From an uncultured Latescibacterota bacterium (GTDB lineage Bacteria; Latescibacterota; UBA2968), in contig OX638329.1 of the NCBI GenBank assembly GCA_951812755.1, forward strand, positions 5,853,563 to 5,917,562: a stretch of 64,000 bases of DNA, given 5' to 3'. The translations under genes and the position numbers were made by a program. Shown piece after piece: positions 8,222-16,519 of this stretch. The number at the start of each line of letters is the position of its first letter. Within the stretch, counting starts at the first letter, position 1. The notes beneath the pieces are model-generated. The model had not been told where the DNA came from, made no database searches, and saw nothing but the letters and a program-made list of their open reading frames with translations.

Positions 8222-9718
8222 CTATTTTAGCAATTGTATTGCCATCTCTATAACTGGATCTCTTGCCATACGACTATCCGAAGGTGAGACCGCAACGTGA
8301 ATATCTGGAGGAATCCCAATGTCTTCATACAGAACATTGTCAGCCGAAGACCACTTCCCTGTGGGGATTCTATATTCCCAACCATTGGGCAATTTCTTAC
8401 GGGTAGGACTCCCCTGGCCTCCAAATGTCGTGTCCCCTACTGTCCTGACATAAGGAAATCGTTTCATCGCCAGCACGAAATATTCCCCTGAACTTATTAC
8501 TTGTCTATCTGTGAGGACAATAATGGGTTTGGTAAATTGTTTGTCTCCAGCAGGCTCGACATATTTTTTTATAATACGATCAAAATCTGAATGTCGAGAC
8601 CCATCGCGCCTTTGTACAAGAGCGGACACTCTCTTTTGGTCTGCAAAGCGTCCCACTATTGCATCCACGTTGCGGCTACTTCCTCCGTTATTGCCTCTTA
8701 CATCCACAATTAAACCCTTATGATCAAAAAAATCGTTCACAATGGGGTCTATCGCCTCTACCCAGGCACTGCCATTCCTGATGCTAAAAGACGCGATGTG
8801 TAAATAGCCTATCGCATCAAAAATTTGACCAAAAGTAAAAAAGCCATTCCCCGTAGTTTGAAATCCAGTACTCAAATATTTACTTTTCACAATATCCAAA
8901 TTTAGAGTTCCTTCAGATCGTTTATTTGCAGAATTGAAAGACCTGAACGGCATGGTTAGAGTAACGTGAACATCGTTTAAGTGAGCCAGCATTGAAGATA
9001 AAATATCAAAAAGCTCAGAATTATCTGTCAGGTCGGTGACTTGTGGCGCATAGATGTCATACAAAGTCTGCCAATTGATATTTTTGTACTTAAAAAAAAC
9101 ATAATGGCGGTCAAATTCGTTCCATAAAATTTGGAAATTTTTTTCAGGATCAACCTGAGTTTCGTTAAGCAACATAGGCAAGATTCGTTGGGCTTGATCA
9201 TAGTCTTGCTCGGCAGCCTCGCGAACCCACTTCACAGCCTCCTCACTGTCTTTCGAAACGCCCTGACCTTTGTAATACATCTCGCCGAGGTAGAACTGGG
9301 CTTTGGCATGGCCTTGCTCAGCTGCCTTGAGAAGCCACATCTCTGCCTCCTCACTGTCTTGATCTATGCCCTGACCTTTGTAACACATATAACCAAGAAG
9401 GTACTGGGCTTTGACATCCCCTTGTTCGGCAGCATTGCGAAACCACTTCACGGCCTCCTCACCATCTTGACCTACGCCCCTGCCTTTGTAATACATATAG
9501 CCAAGAAGGTACTGTGATCCGGCATGGCCTTGCTCAGCGAGCGGTCGCAGTTCTTTGAGTGCCGTCGTGTAGTCACCCCGGTTGTATGCCTTCCTACCAT
9601 CCTGATAATCCCCCCACGCCGATGGCACGATGAGCAGACACAGCGACAGAACGAAAAGTAAGCGTTGCAGGATTGCAGGATACGTAGAGGATTCGATTCT
9701 CTGTCCATTCTCAGTCAT
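8222..9718 (-). CDS. Secreted Sel1-repeat/S41-family peptidase
   Basis: A protein of about 498 residues. After an N-terminal hydrophobic signal segment (LLFVLSLCLLIVPSAWG) come four Sel1-type repeats of about 36 residues (for example AVKWFRNAAEQGDVKAQYLLG). A C-terminal S41 (tail-specific/C-terminal processing peptidase) domain follows. VDVRGNNGGSSRNVD is the oxyanion-strand motif, and VLTDRQVISSGEYFVLAM contains the candidate nucleophile serine in the SSGE context. The end GIPPDIHVAVSPSD is typical of the fold. No PDZ domain is evident. I prefer ATG 9718, preceded by ACGGAGG; a GTG lies one codon upstream. A second, unrelated S41 gene is at 12786. Likely periplasmic; substrate unknown. Confidence 0.87.
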   Translation of the reverse strand: MTENGQRIESSTYPAILQRLLFVLSLCLLIVPSAWGDYQDGRKAYNRGDYTTALKELRPLAEQGHAGSQYLLGYMYYKGRGVGQDGEEAVKWFRNAAEQGDVKAQYLLGYMCYKGQGIDQDSEEAEMWLLKAAEQGHAKAQFYLGEMYYKGQGVSKDSEEAVKWVREAAEQDYDQAQRILPMLLNETQVDPEKNFQILWNEFDRHYVFFKYKNINWQTLYDIYAPQVTDLTDNSELFDILSSMLAHLNDVHVTLTMPFRSFNSANKRSEGTLNLDIVKSKYLSTGFQTTGNGFFTFGQIFDAIGYLHIASFSIRNGSAWVEAIDPIVNDFFDHKGLIVDVRGNNGGSSRNVDAIVGRFADQKRVSALVQRRDGSRHSDFDRIIKKYVEPAGDKQFTKPIIVLTDRQVISSGEYFVLAMKRFPYVRTVGDTTFGGQGSPTRKKLPNGWEYRIPTGKWSSADNVLYEDIGIPPDIHVAVSPSDSRMARDPVIEMAIQLLK

Positions 9719-9787
9719 CACAAAACGCCTCCGTTTTGTGTCTGGGATTTCGCAAGACGTACGACGGATTGGTGCACAATTCGGAAT

Positions 9788-10579
9788 TTAGATTTCCGCG
9801 CGTTTTTCATACATCGCAAGCCCAATGATCATAAAGATAATACCTGTGAGAATGATAGAAAGATAAGGCATTACACTCGTTTCCATAGAAATGAAACCTA
9901 TATTATAAGAAAAAGGAAGCATCGGCATCAGGAAACTTGTAAAAACACCCAGACCTTGAAGCGTGAAGAAGCTAAAAAATAAAAATACAACAAAAGAAGC
10001 AACCGCAGCCAATCTCCGATACCGCTTAACCGAATACTTCACCCCTTCCATCCCTGTTACAATGCCAAAAATAAAAATCATATAAGTTACAAATAGCAAA
10101 TGCGCTATAAGAACAAAATCAAAAAATGGCATAAGCTCTCCTATAAGTATAAATATAGACCCTCCCCCTCCCTCTAACACCAAGTCAGCGATCTTTGCCA
10201 TCGATAAATACACACTGCCAATAACAATCTCACCCCCCACAAAGCCTACACTTGCAACCGCAGCGATCTTTGCCAGAATCACTTTGTATCGCGAAATTGG
10301 AAGGGTAAACATCTGATAATGCGTTTCGGATCGCCATTCCGAATTGAAGGTGTGCGCCAGCAAAAAGGGCAGACTCAGAACGAGGATAGATTTTGCCAGA
10401 TTGATAGGCGACATAACAAGTAGCCGAAATTTGATGATCGTCCCAAGCTGTTCTTGGGAAACATTTGCCACCTTCATAAGCCCATAGATATTCATCCCCA
10501 CGATCAAAAGCAACAAAAACAGAAAAAGGGTTTTATTCGCTTTGAGTTCTTTCACGTATAATGCAAAAAATGATTTCAT
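9788..10579 (-). CDS. ABC-2-type transporter permease
   Basis: A 263-residue integral membrane protein with about six hydrophobic segments, opening with FFALYVKELKANKTLFLFLLLLIVGMNIYG and ending IILTGIIFMIIGLAMYEKRAEI. It is clearly a paralogue of the permease at 11853 (same N- and C-termini and VKYSVKRYRRLAAVA). It probably forms the membrane part of a half-transporter with the ATPase at 10751. The organisation matches GntR(YtrA-like)-controlled ABC-2 exporters in other bacteria. It is separated from the ATPase gene by 171 nt that contain a dispersed repeat. Confidence 0.88.
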   Translation of the reverse strand: MKSFFALYVKELKANKTLFLFLLLLIVGMNIYGLMKVANVSQEQLGTIIKFRLLVMSPINLAKSILVLSLPFLLAHTFNSEWRSETHYQMFTLPISRYKVILAKIAAVASVGFVGGEIVIGSVYLSMAKIADLVLEGGGGSIFILIGELMPFFDFVLIAHLLFVTYMIFIFGIVTGMEGVKYSVKRYRRLAAVASFVVFLFFSFFTLQGLGVFTSFLMPMLPFSYNIGFISMETSVMPYLSIILTGIIFMIIGLAMYEKRAEI

Positions 10580-10640
10580 ATCACGATTCCAGGTAAAGGT
10601 AGAAAATGGAATTACAGCCTGTAAACAGCGAGCGGCTAAA

Positions 10641-10738
10641 AATCTTCTGGATCGCGGCTAAAATCATGCCGCGATGACGGGAGACTGCCCCTGCAGGTCT
10701 TAAGCAGGGGACCGTCCCCTACACTGATGGGCGGACAT
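10641..10738. repeat. REP-like hairpin plus GCAGGGGAC unit
   Basis: TTCTGGATCGCGGCTAAAA is followed by CATGCCGCGATGACGG; the arms ATCGCGGC and GCCGCGAT form a perfect 8-bp hairpin. It is followed by a second unit in which CCCCTGC pairs with GCAGGGG, ending in CCGTCCCCTACACTGATGGGCGG. The string TTAAGCAGGGGAC of this second unit also occurs in the compound repeat at 12629-12757. Confidence 0.75.
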
Positions 10739-10750
10739 AGAAACACTCTC

Positions 10751-11443
10751 CTACATCGCCACCATCTCAAACATCTCTGAAAGCGATTCACCGCGTTCCT
10801 CGCGCAGCGCATCTGCATTGCCGGAAAGTGCGATCTCGCCCTCTTTCATAAACATCACATCTTCGATAAACTCGCCCACTTCATGGACCAGATGCGTCGA
10901 AATCAAAATCGTCTGCTCACCAAAGCGAAACTCGCTAAACAACGCTTCCACAATGCGTTTGCGCGACGGGGGATCAATACCGGATAGCGGCTCATCCATC
11001 AAAACCAGATCACTCGGCCAGGAAAACGCGCACACCACCTTGAGCCGTCCTTTTTGACCCCGCGAAAGCGCGCCCACCTTCTTATCGCCATCCAGCCCCA
11101 TAAAACTCAGCAAACTGCGCGCCTTATCCATATCCCACATCGGATAAAAACGCGCCAAAAACTCGACCTGCTCCATCACCTTCATCCAATCGTAAAACGG
11201 ATTGATCTCCGCCAAATACGCCACATGCTGTCGGGTCTTCACACTCACCGCTTGCCCCATCACCTCGGCGGATCCCCGCGACGGACGGGTCAAACCAGCC
11301 AGAATGCGAAACAAAGTACTCTTCCCACTCCCATTCTCGCCCAACACACCTTGCACGCGCCCGCGCTCAACCTGAAAAGAAACACCGCGCAGCGCCCACG
11401 CGCCTGGATATCGCTTCCACACATCACGAACATCGATCATCAT
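10751..11443 (-). CDS. ABC transporter ATP-binding protein
   Basis: A 230-residue cytoplasmic ATPase of the ABC-2 exporter type. Walker A is GENGSGKST near residue 35, the signature is LSRGQKGR near 136, Walker B is DLVLMDEPLSGID, and the switch histidine is in LISTHLVHE. Length and motif order are those of a single-domain ABC ATPase. Its start overlaps the end of the GntR gene by an ATGA (11440-11443), so the two are translationally coupled. It should energise the two ABC-2 permeases encoded on either side of the pair. Confidence 0.94.
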   Translation of the reverse strand: MMIDVRDVWKRYPGAWALRGVSFQVERGRVQGVLGENGSGKSTLFRILAGLTRPSRGSAEVMGQAVSVKTRQHVAYLAEINPFYDWMKVMEQVEFLARFYPMWDMDKARSLLSFMGLDGDKKVGALSRGQKGRLKVVCAFSWPSDLVLMDEPLSGIDPPSRKRIVEALFSEFRFGEQTILISTHLVHEVGEFIEDVMFMKEGEIALSGNADALREERGESLSEMFEMVAM

Positions 11444-11811
11444 GTCAAATCCTCCTCTATATCGCGCAACAAATCGGCAATTTGCTCGCCGGAAAGATCC
11501 AATTCTCCAACTTCTGCAACAAACCGCGCAACAGCACTCTGTGCCAACTTCCGTTTCTCAGCCTCAATTTTCCTCCTATTCTCCGTCACAAATGAACCCT
11601 GCCCACGCCGCGTAAAAACAAAACCCTCACGCTCAAGCTCTGCATAAGCCCGCGCCATCGTATTGGGATTCACACCCATTTCTCTCGCCATATCCCGCAC
11701 CGATGGCAACTTTGACCCCGGCGAATAAACCCCGCGCACCGAACGCTTTTTAATCTCGCCGATAATTTGTAGATAAATAGGTGCATTCGGATCAAATTCA
11801 TAAGGTGGCAT
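11440..11811 (-). CDS. GntR-family transcriptional regulator, YtrA-like
   Basis: A 123-residue regulator with a complete winged helix-turn-helix (YLQIIGEIKKRSVRGVYSPG, LPSVRDMAREMGVNPNTMARAYAELEREG, wing FVFTRRGQGSFVTEN) and only a short helical tail (LAQSAVARFVAEVGELDLSG). That is the layout of the YtrA subfamily, which lacks a large effector domain and usually represses its own ABC-transporter operon. AGGAGG lies upstream of the ATG. It is coupled to the ATPase gene and lies 41 nt behind a permease gene. The dyad at 14297-14334 may be one of its operators; this is inference. Confidence 0.92.
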   Translation of the reverse strand: MPPYEFDPNAPIYLQIIGEIKKRSVRGVYSPGSKLPSVRDMAREMGVNPNTMARAYAELEREGFVFTRRGQGSFVTENRRKIEAEKRKLAQSAVARFVAEVGELDLSGEQIADLLRDIEEDLT

Positions 11812-11852
11812 ACAAATGCCTCCTGACTTTTTGTAGGTTCATACACTGGACC

Positions 11853-12599
11853 TCATATTTCCGCGCGTTTTTCATACATAACAAGCCCAATAATCATAAA
11901 GATGACACCCATCAGAATGGTATAGACAAAAGGTGCTAACGCTATTTGTGCAGAAGGAGTAGGAAGAATTTCGATTTGCCCCAAAAAGTCCAACGCTATC
12001 GTCATCTGCTGGAAAAATCGAAAAAATAAAAACACGGCAACTGCAAAAAAAGCAACCGCAACCAACCCCCGATACCGCTTGACCGAAAACTTCACCCCTT
12101 CCATCCCGGTCACAAGCCCGAGAATGAAAACCATATATGTCACAAGTCCCAAACCACACATAAAAACAAAATCCCAAAATAAGGTAACCTCCATTCCGTC
12201 AAATGATAGAATTTGACCTGGCAGGTTGGCCAACATCAGTAAATACAGGCTCCCAATAACAATCCCACCCCCTACAAAGCCTATACTCGCTACCACAGCG
12301 ACCTTTGCCAGAATTACCTTGTATTGTGATACCGGCAACGCAAACATTTGATAATGCGTGTCTGATTTCCACTCGGAATTGAAGGCGTGTGCCAGCAAAA
12401 AGGGCAGGCTGAGAATGGCGAGAAAAATCGCTATCGTCGTCCAAATAAATATCTGTTTGAATGACTCTTCGACATCCAAACCATCTTCTATTCGGATAAG
12501 TCCATAAGCATTCAATCCCGCAATCAAAAGAAGCAAAAACAAAAAAAGGGTTCTATTTGCTTTGAGTTCCTTCACATACAGCGCAAAAAATTGTTTCAT
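11853..12599 (-). CDS. ABC-2-type transporter permease (paralogue)
   Basis: A 248-residue membrane protein with about six transmembrane segments, paralogous to the permease at 9788 (both begin MK-x-FFALYVKELKAN and end MIIGL-x-MYEKRAEI). I start at ATG 12599, preceded by AAAGGAGT, because the paralogue starts at the same place; the open frame extends 28 codons further upstream into repeat DNA. It lies upstream of and close to the GntR-ATPase pair, so the unit is permease-regulator-ATPase-permease. Export substrate unknown. Confidence 0.88.
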   Translation of the reverse strand: MKQFFALYVKELKANRTLFLFLLLLIAGLNAYGLIRIEDGLDVEESFKQIFIWTTIAIFLAILSLPFLLAHAFNSEWKSDTHYQMFALPVSQYKVILAKVAVVASIGFVGGGIVIGSLYLLMLANLPGQILSFDGMEVTLFWDFVFMCGLGLVTYMVFILGLVTGMEGVKFSVKRYRGLVAVAFFAVAVFLFFRFFQQMTIALDFLGQIEILPTPSAQIALAPFVYTILMGVIFMIIGLVMYEKRAEI

Positions 12600-12628
12600 G
12601 TTATACTCCTTTGAAACAGGTGAGACTG

Positions 12629-12757
12629 GATCGCGGCTAAAGCATGCCCCCTTGATTAAACCCTTCAAGGGCAGGCTCTGCATGGTTTAAGCAGGGGACA
12701 TACCGTGATGACAACCAAAACCTTCTGGATCGCGGCTAAAAGCATGCCGCGATGACG
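12629..12757. repeat. Compound REP-like repeats, one interrupted
   Basis: The first copy begins GGATCGCGGCTAAA-GCATGCC. It is then interrupted by about 55 nt, containing an AAGGG/CCCTT-rich hairpin and TTTAAGCAGGGGAC, before the closing CCGTGATGAC. A second, intact copy with ATCGCGGC/GCCGCGAT arms follows at 12717-12757. The interrupting unit resembles the second unit at 10681-10738, which suggests nested insertion. Confidence 0.7.
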
Positions 12758-12785
12758 CTTGTCGTCTCTTCTCAGGTTTTACGTT

Positions 12786-14279
12786 TTACCTCTCACCGCC
12801 TTTCAACAATTCAAGGGCTGCATTGATCAAAGGATCATCCTCTGATCCGTCGGGAAATTCGACGTGAACATCAGGTGATATACCCTTCCCCTCAAACGGC
12901 TCTCCATCGGACGTCAAAGCCACCCACGACGGAAGAAACACAGTCACCTTATTTGCCAGAGAAATGGGCTTCGGATTGCCCGAGCTGCCGTAGGACTTCT
13001 CACCCATCAGCGTGCATTGCGGTGCTTGCTTCATCATCAACAAAAACGCCTCGCAACTGCTCATATTGACCGGCCCCATCAAAACGACCGTGCGTCCTCG
13101 AAAACCGGGCCGAATCGGCTTCAGCGTTCGCTTCTTGATCTTGGAAAAACCTGAAGGACTGGAAGTATCGCGATTGAGATGACCGGCATATACCACAGAT
13201 CGCTCGACAAATCGACCGGCGATCTTTCTCGCCAACCGCTCGTCTCCCCCACTGTTGAATCGAATATCCAGAATCAGTGTATCATCGGGCGACAGTCCGT
13301 CGATCCATTTCTCGGCAGCCTCGATATCCCGGGCAGCCTCTTGTGACCAACTTCCAATCATCAGATATGCCGGTCCATCTGGAAACCTCCCGGTAGCCAC
13401 CACGCGATTGACGGATTGAAACTGAGGTACTGTTTGTTTCAGTAGATTATAGTCCACGTTGGGGCGAACACTGCGCTGAAAGCCAGCTAATCGATCACCA
13501 TCCACATCGACCTTGATATGAGCATCGCGGGCGACCTCCAGAAGTTGCCCGGCAAGACTGGCAAACTGGCGGGAAGTCTTCGCGTTGATCAACCGCGCCT
13601 CAAATTCCGCAAATCTAACGTCCCAATCTATGCCCCGTAGATCGCGATAGGAATACTTCTTCTCTACGGCTGACCTCAACTGCTCCAACGCTTTCCGATT
13701 CTTTTCTGGATCCAGGGGTTTCACATCGCCCGATGGCGCAGTCCGGAAAGAAAAGGGATAGGGAACCGCGGAAAGTCCATTGGTTCCTCGAAAATTTTGA
13801 TAACGCTTTGAGTTGATACCAAATCGGTATTCGTGATCGGGTTTGAGTTTCACCGAAAGAACGATGGTCGTATCAGAGATCCACTGGGGCTTGCCGACAA
13901 CCTCAGGGTACATGGATTTGCCCCCCGTAGTCACAAACGAATAGCCGCCCCTCATGGGCTGGTCAAAAGTAACGCGCAATTCCGTCGTAGCGGCATCCAC
14001 TGACTGCGCGCCGTTCTCCGGCATAGTCTGTACCACACGGGGAGGTTCCTCAGCACCTGCGGTCGCACATCCGATGAACAAACAGAAGCCCAACAGTGTT
14101 CGATTTACCGTTGCGAATATCCCGAGCCCAGAGCGATCTGACCCCTCCCCCGGCCCCTCCCCGTGCCGGGGAGGGGAGACCTGATCTTTTCCTTCCTCGT
14201 AGAAAGACGAATTAGGGAGGTAGGTCTCAATAAATTTAAAACGGCTTCTAAAATATCGAGCAGTCATTTGACCCTCCAA
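12786..14279 (-). CDS. S41-family peptidase with N-terminal Ig-like (Big_5) domain
   Basis: An open frame of up to 497 residues. After a likely export signal (LLGFCLFIGCATAG) comes an SbsA/Big_5-type Ig-like domain (PPRVVQTMPENGAQSVDAAT through FSFRTAPSG). An S41 peptidase domain follows: TLILDIRFNSGGDERLARKIAGRF and VVLMGPVNMSSCEAFLLMMKQ with the putative nucleophile serine, then GEKSYGSSGNPKP and GISPDVHVEFPDG. It is probably periplasmic or a lipoprotein. The first 50 codons are suspect: they contain a GC-rich hairpin repeat (14154-14176), and the signal sequence comes only after it. The true start may be a non-ATG codon downstream, or the repeat may have inserted in frame. Confidence 0.85.
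   Translation of the reverse strand: MEGQMTARYFRSRFKFIETYLPNSSFYEEGKDQVSPPRHGEGPGEGSDRSGLGIFATVNRTLLGFCLFIGCATAGAEEPPRVVQTMPENGAQSVDAATTELRVTFDQPMRGGYSFVTTGGKSMYPEVVGKPQWISDTTIVLSVKLKPDHEYRFGINSKRYQNFRGTNGLSAVPYPFSFRTAPSGDVKPLDPEKNRKALEQLRSAVEKKYSYRDLRGIDWDVRFAEFEARLINAKTSRQFASLAGQLLEVARDAHIKVDVDGDRLAGFQRSVRPNVDYNLLKQTVPQFQSVNRVVATGRFPDGPAYLMIGSWSQEAARDIEAAEKWIDGLSPDDTLILDIRFNSGGDERLARKIAGRFVERSVVYAGHLNRDTSSPSGFSKIKKRTLKPIRPGFRGRTVVLMGPVNMSSCEAFLLMMKQAPQCTLMGEKSYGSSGNPKPISLANKVTVFLPSWVALTSDGEPFEGKGISPDVHVEFPDGSEDDPLINAALELLKGGER
14154..14176. repeat. GC-rich hairpin repeat inside an N-terminal coding region
   Basis: CCCCTCCCCG and CGGGGAGGGG form a perfect 10-bp stem with a 3-nt loop, within a longer CCCC/GGGG-rich segment. 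Read in the minus-strand frame it encodes the low-complexity PPRHGEGPGEG. Hairpins of this type are common intergenic repeats in many bacteria, so its position in an open frame is notable. Confidence 0.6.
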
Positions 14280-14296
14280 TCGAGTAAAAAACAGTG

Positions 14297-14334
14297 GTGT
14301 ATTAGTGTTCTACTTAAATAATACACTAATGCAC
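14297..14334. promoter_or_regulatory. Inverted repeat upstream of the S41 gene, candidate operator
   Basis: GTGTATTAGTGT (14297-14308) and ACACTAATGCAC (14323-14334) form a dyad with one G-T pair around a 14-bp spacer. It lies 18 nt upstream of the ATG at 14279. The GTGTA-type arms recall operators of YtrA-like GntR repressors, and such a regulator is encoded 2.5 kb downstream in the same direction. The link is inference. Confidence 0.4.
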
Positions 14335-14457
14335 ATCTCCTGTCAAGCGGAAAAATAAAAAATCCCCAAAACCCGAAGGCTCTGAGGATTTAATTGTCGA
14401 TATAGTGATGGTGTAAGATGCCGAAAGTCGGGAAAAGGATTTCCCTCCTACTTCACA

Positions 14458-14558
14458 TCTGGATCGCGGCTAAAACCATGCCGCGATGACGGACAGAACC
14501 TTCTGGATTACTGGCGTTGTGCTTGCGCGTGGCGGCTAAAATCACGCCGCAATGACGG
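14458..14558. repeat. Tandem REP-like repeats, short and long forms
   Basis: A short form with ATCGCGGC/GCCGCGAT arms (14458-14492) is followed directly by a long form (14496-14558) with CTGGATTACTGGCGTT, GCGTGGCGGC and CGCCGCAATGACGG. Apart from the dyad above, the gap 14280-14598 also has a weak stem AAATCC/GGATTT near 14355-14392 and nothing else I recognise. Confidence 0.75.
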
Positions 14559-14598
14559 CTTTGTTGATAGGATTTATTGATGAGGTCAGCTTTTTATT

Positions 14599-15963
14599 TT
14601 ATTGCCCCTCCCACATCCTGGCTCGGGTCATGAAAACCGAGTGATCCTGCCGCCATTCTCCATAACCGATACTTCGGTCATCCGTCAGATAATTGATCTT
14701 ATCATCAATACAGGCAGCCAAATCCGCATCCTCTACAGAAAGCGTAAAGCCACCGTACTCAACCGCCGCATCCAGCGCCGTAACTACAAACGCACCGCCC
14801 GAAGCATGCACAGCATCGCGGTTGCCGATCTCTCCTCGAGCCAGGGCATCTACCCTACCAGACGCAAGCGCACCGAGTAATTCTTCTTCCCCCAGATAAA
14901 CCACCTGCGGCATCGTATCTACAGGAGGGAAAATGCGCTGCCTGCCCTCGAGATTGGGCGACGCGCCAGCAGCAGTAATAAAATAATCTGCACTCCCATC
15001 GGCCACCACCGTATCCGTCTGCGTTTCAACGCGCACACCCTCAGCGAGTACACCATCGGCATTGACCAGACCTGCCAGCACCAGCAAACGCGCTTCCCCT
15101 GTTGTACTCGCCAACACGCCCACGCGCACCTCACTCTTCAAATCGTCATGACTACCCCAGCGCGCCCCATCTTCGACGCGCACCAGAAGCGACTGCCGAA
15201 ACGCAATATGCCCCGAAGTAAAAGTCACCACCTCATTACCCATCTCATCGCGGGTTCGAGAATCCAGAATCGTAATACCACCGCCCACAATATCGTATTC
15301 CGCACCAGCCGACAGCAGCCAGATATTGGGCCATATATCAATACCCCGCCGGGAAAATGACAACCCCGCACCATCCATCGCTTCCAGCGCCGTCAACAAA
15401 TCCGCTTCATAACCCACATGCGTATTAAACCCGGCGGCATCCGGATCGGGATCTGCACTGGAACTGACCGGCGCAAAAAAAGCGAAAAAACCAAAATTGA
15501 GCACGCGATCCGCGCAAGCCGACGACGGAGACATCCTCGTCACCTGCGCTATCCCACCAATGGGCAAATTGACCACCACTTCATCACCAGCGTTAATCGG
15601 AATACTCGTCCACAAACCGACCACCCGACCATCCTGCGATACACGCGCCTGATAATAACCCGTCGCATCACCCGCAATCTCCAACCGCGTCCGACCATCT
15701 TCATCCGTCATCCCCGACCACGCATACTCTGCCACCTGCCCCGCAACAGAACGCGCAAACTCTACCATTGCACCACTCACCGGCGCATCATCCTCTCGCA
15801 CAGAAGCCACCACCACAGCCCCCGACGCATTGTCTTGCACCGCCAACTTACTCAGCGGCTGCCCAACCTGTTCATCCACCTCCACCATCACGCGCTCACC
15901 GCCACAGTGCCACATCAGTCCTGCGACAAGAACCAGAGCAACCACACTGCCAATTCGGCTCAT
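14599..15963 (-). CDS. Family 3 solute-binding-like lipoprotein with N-terminal Ig-like domain
   Basis: A protein of about 454 residues. A signal segment (GSVVALVLVAGLMWHCGG) offers a cysteine that could be lipidated, although His at -1 is unusual for a lipobox. Residues about 45-130 form a beta-rich domain with GMTDEDGRTRLEI, like a carboxypeptidase-regulatory or Ig domain. From about 155 it resembles periplasmic amino-acid-type binding proteins (SBP_bac_3): LNFGFFAFFAPVS, GYEADLLTALEAM, DIVGGGITILDSRT, FRQSLLVRV, VGVLASTTGEARLL, and the terminal LAACIDDKINYLTDDRSIGYGEW. I start at ATG 15963 because AAGGA lies 8 nt upstream. No permease is adjacent, so it may be an orphan sensor or a binding protein. 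Confidence 0.75.
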   Translation of the reverse strand: MSRIGSVVALVLVAGLMWHCGGERVMVEVDEQVGQPLSKLAVQDNASGAVVVASVREDDAPVSGAMVEFARSVAGQVAEYAWSGMTDEDGRTRLEIAGDATGYYQARVSQDGRVVGLWTSIPINAGDEVVVNLPIGGIAQVTRMSPSSACADRVLNFGFFAFFAPVSSSADPDPDAAGFNTHVGYEADLLTALEAMDGAGLSFSRRGIDIWPNIWLLSAGAEYDIVGGGITILDSRTRDEMGNEVVTFTSGHIAFRQSLLVRVEDGARWGSHDDLKSEVRVGVLASTTGEARLLVLAGLVNADGVLAEGVRVETQTDTVVADGSADYFITAAGASPNLEGRQRIFPPVDTMPQVVYLGEEELLGALASGRVDALARGEIGNRDAVHASGGAFVVTALDAAVEYGGFTLSVEDADLAACIDDKINYLTDDRSIGYGEWRQDHSVFMTRARMWEGQ

Positions 15964-15991
15964 AACATTCATCCTTCTTCTCCCCCTACAC

Positions 15992-16189
15992 TCACTTATC
16001 ATTCTTGCGCTTCATCCTTTGATACCGCGTCACCTGATTCTGTTTTTTTATAAATGCAACCACAACGATCACCACAAACACACCCACAGCCAACAGACTT
16101 CCCACCTCTTTTTTTGGATGATCCATCCACCACGCCAGCGCAATCACCGCCCCAACGGATATGCCAGCCATCACGATCTCGCGTATCAT
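15992..16189 (-). CDS. Small two-helix membrane protein
   Basis: A 65-residue protein with two hydrophobic segments (IVMAGISVGAVIALAWWM and GSLLAVGVFVVIVVVAFI) separated by a charged turn (DHPKKE), and a basic tail (KKQNQVTRYQRMKRKNDK). A GAGGCGAG lies just before the ATG. It ends 28 nt before the start chosen for the solute-binding-like gene, so the two probably form one transcript. The topology suggests both ends in the cytoplasm. No family recognised. Confidence 0.55.
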   Translation of the reverse strand: MIREIVMAGISVGAVIALAWWMDHPKKEVGSLLAVGVFVVIVVVAFIKKQNQVTRYQRMKRKNDK

Positions 16190-16388
16190 TTCTCGCCTCT
16201 TCCAAAAATGTAAATCCTCTCAAACGCCAAACACCTCGCATCCATCGAAAAATACACCATCAACAAATTTCAGTCCACACAAAAAGATCAGCATAGGCAC
16301 AAGTAACACTATCATCTATATGATTTTATGTGTATCTTGAAACAGCACGCCAATGCACAACGTCAATAATAACAAGCAAAACCTCCAA

Positions 16389-16425
16389 AACCTCTGGATC
16401 GCGGCTAAAAACATGCCGCGATGAC
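16389..16425. repeat. REP-like repeat, short form
   Basis: CCTCTGGATCGCGGCTAAAA, then CATGCCGCGATGAC, with the 8-bp ATCGCGGC/GCCGCGAT hairpin. A second unit follows at about 16436-16488 (ACCGCCCCTACAC and GGGCGAAAGATTTTTCGCCC, itself a hairpin). The 330-nt gap 16190-16519 between divergent genes must also hold the Hen1-Pnkp promoter, which I could not pick with confidence. Confidence 0.7.
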
Positions 16426-16519
16426 ACACGGGAGGCACAGGGACACCGCCCCTACACAAAAACGGGCGAAAGATTTTTCGCCCCTACGCATCTGCGTTCA
16501 CCTGTGGACCATATATCAC

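Noticed and set aside
8214-8231. A sigma-54-like TTGGCAC...TAGC with GG and GC 10 nt apart on the plus strand
   Set aside because: It lies in the 3' end of a minus-strand gene with no plus-strand gene behind it, and its -12 element (TTAGC) departs from TTGC; chance match.
15418-16053. Long plus-strand frames opposite the solute-binding-like gene
   Set aside because: Arg/His/Thr-rich shadow translation of a clearly coding minus strand.
16421-16519. N-terminal extension of Hen1 to an upstream ATG
   Set aside because: The extra 33 residues are encoded by a REP-like repeat and flanking hairpin; family members begin at MLLTITTTYNP.
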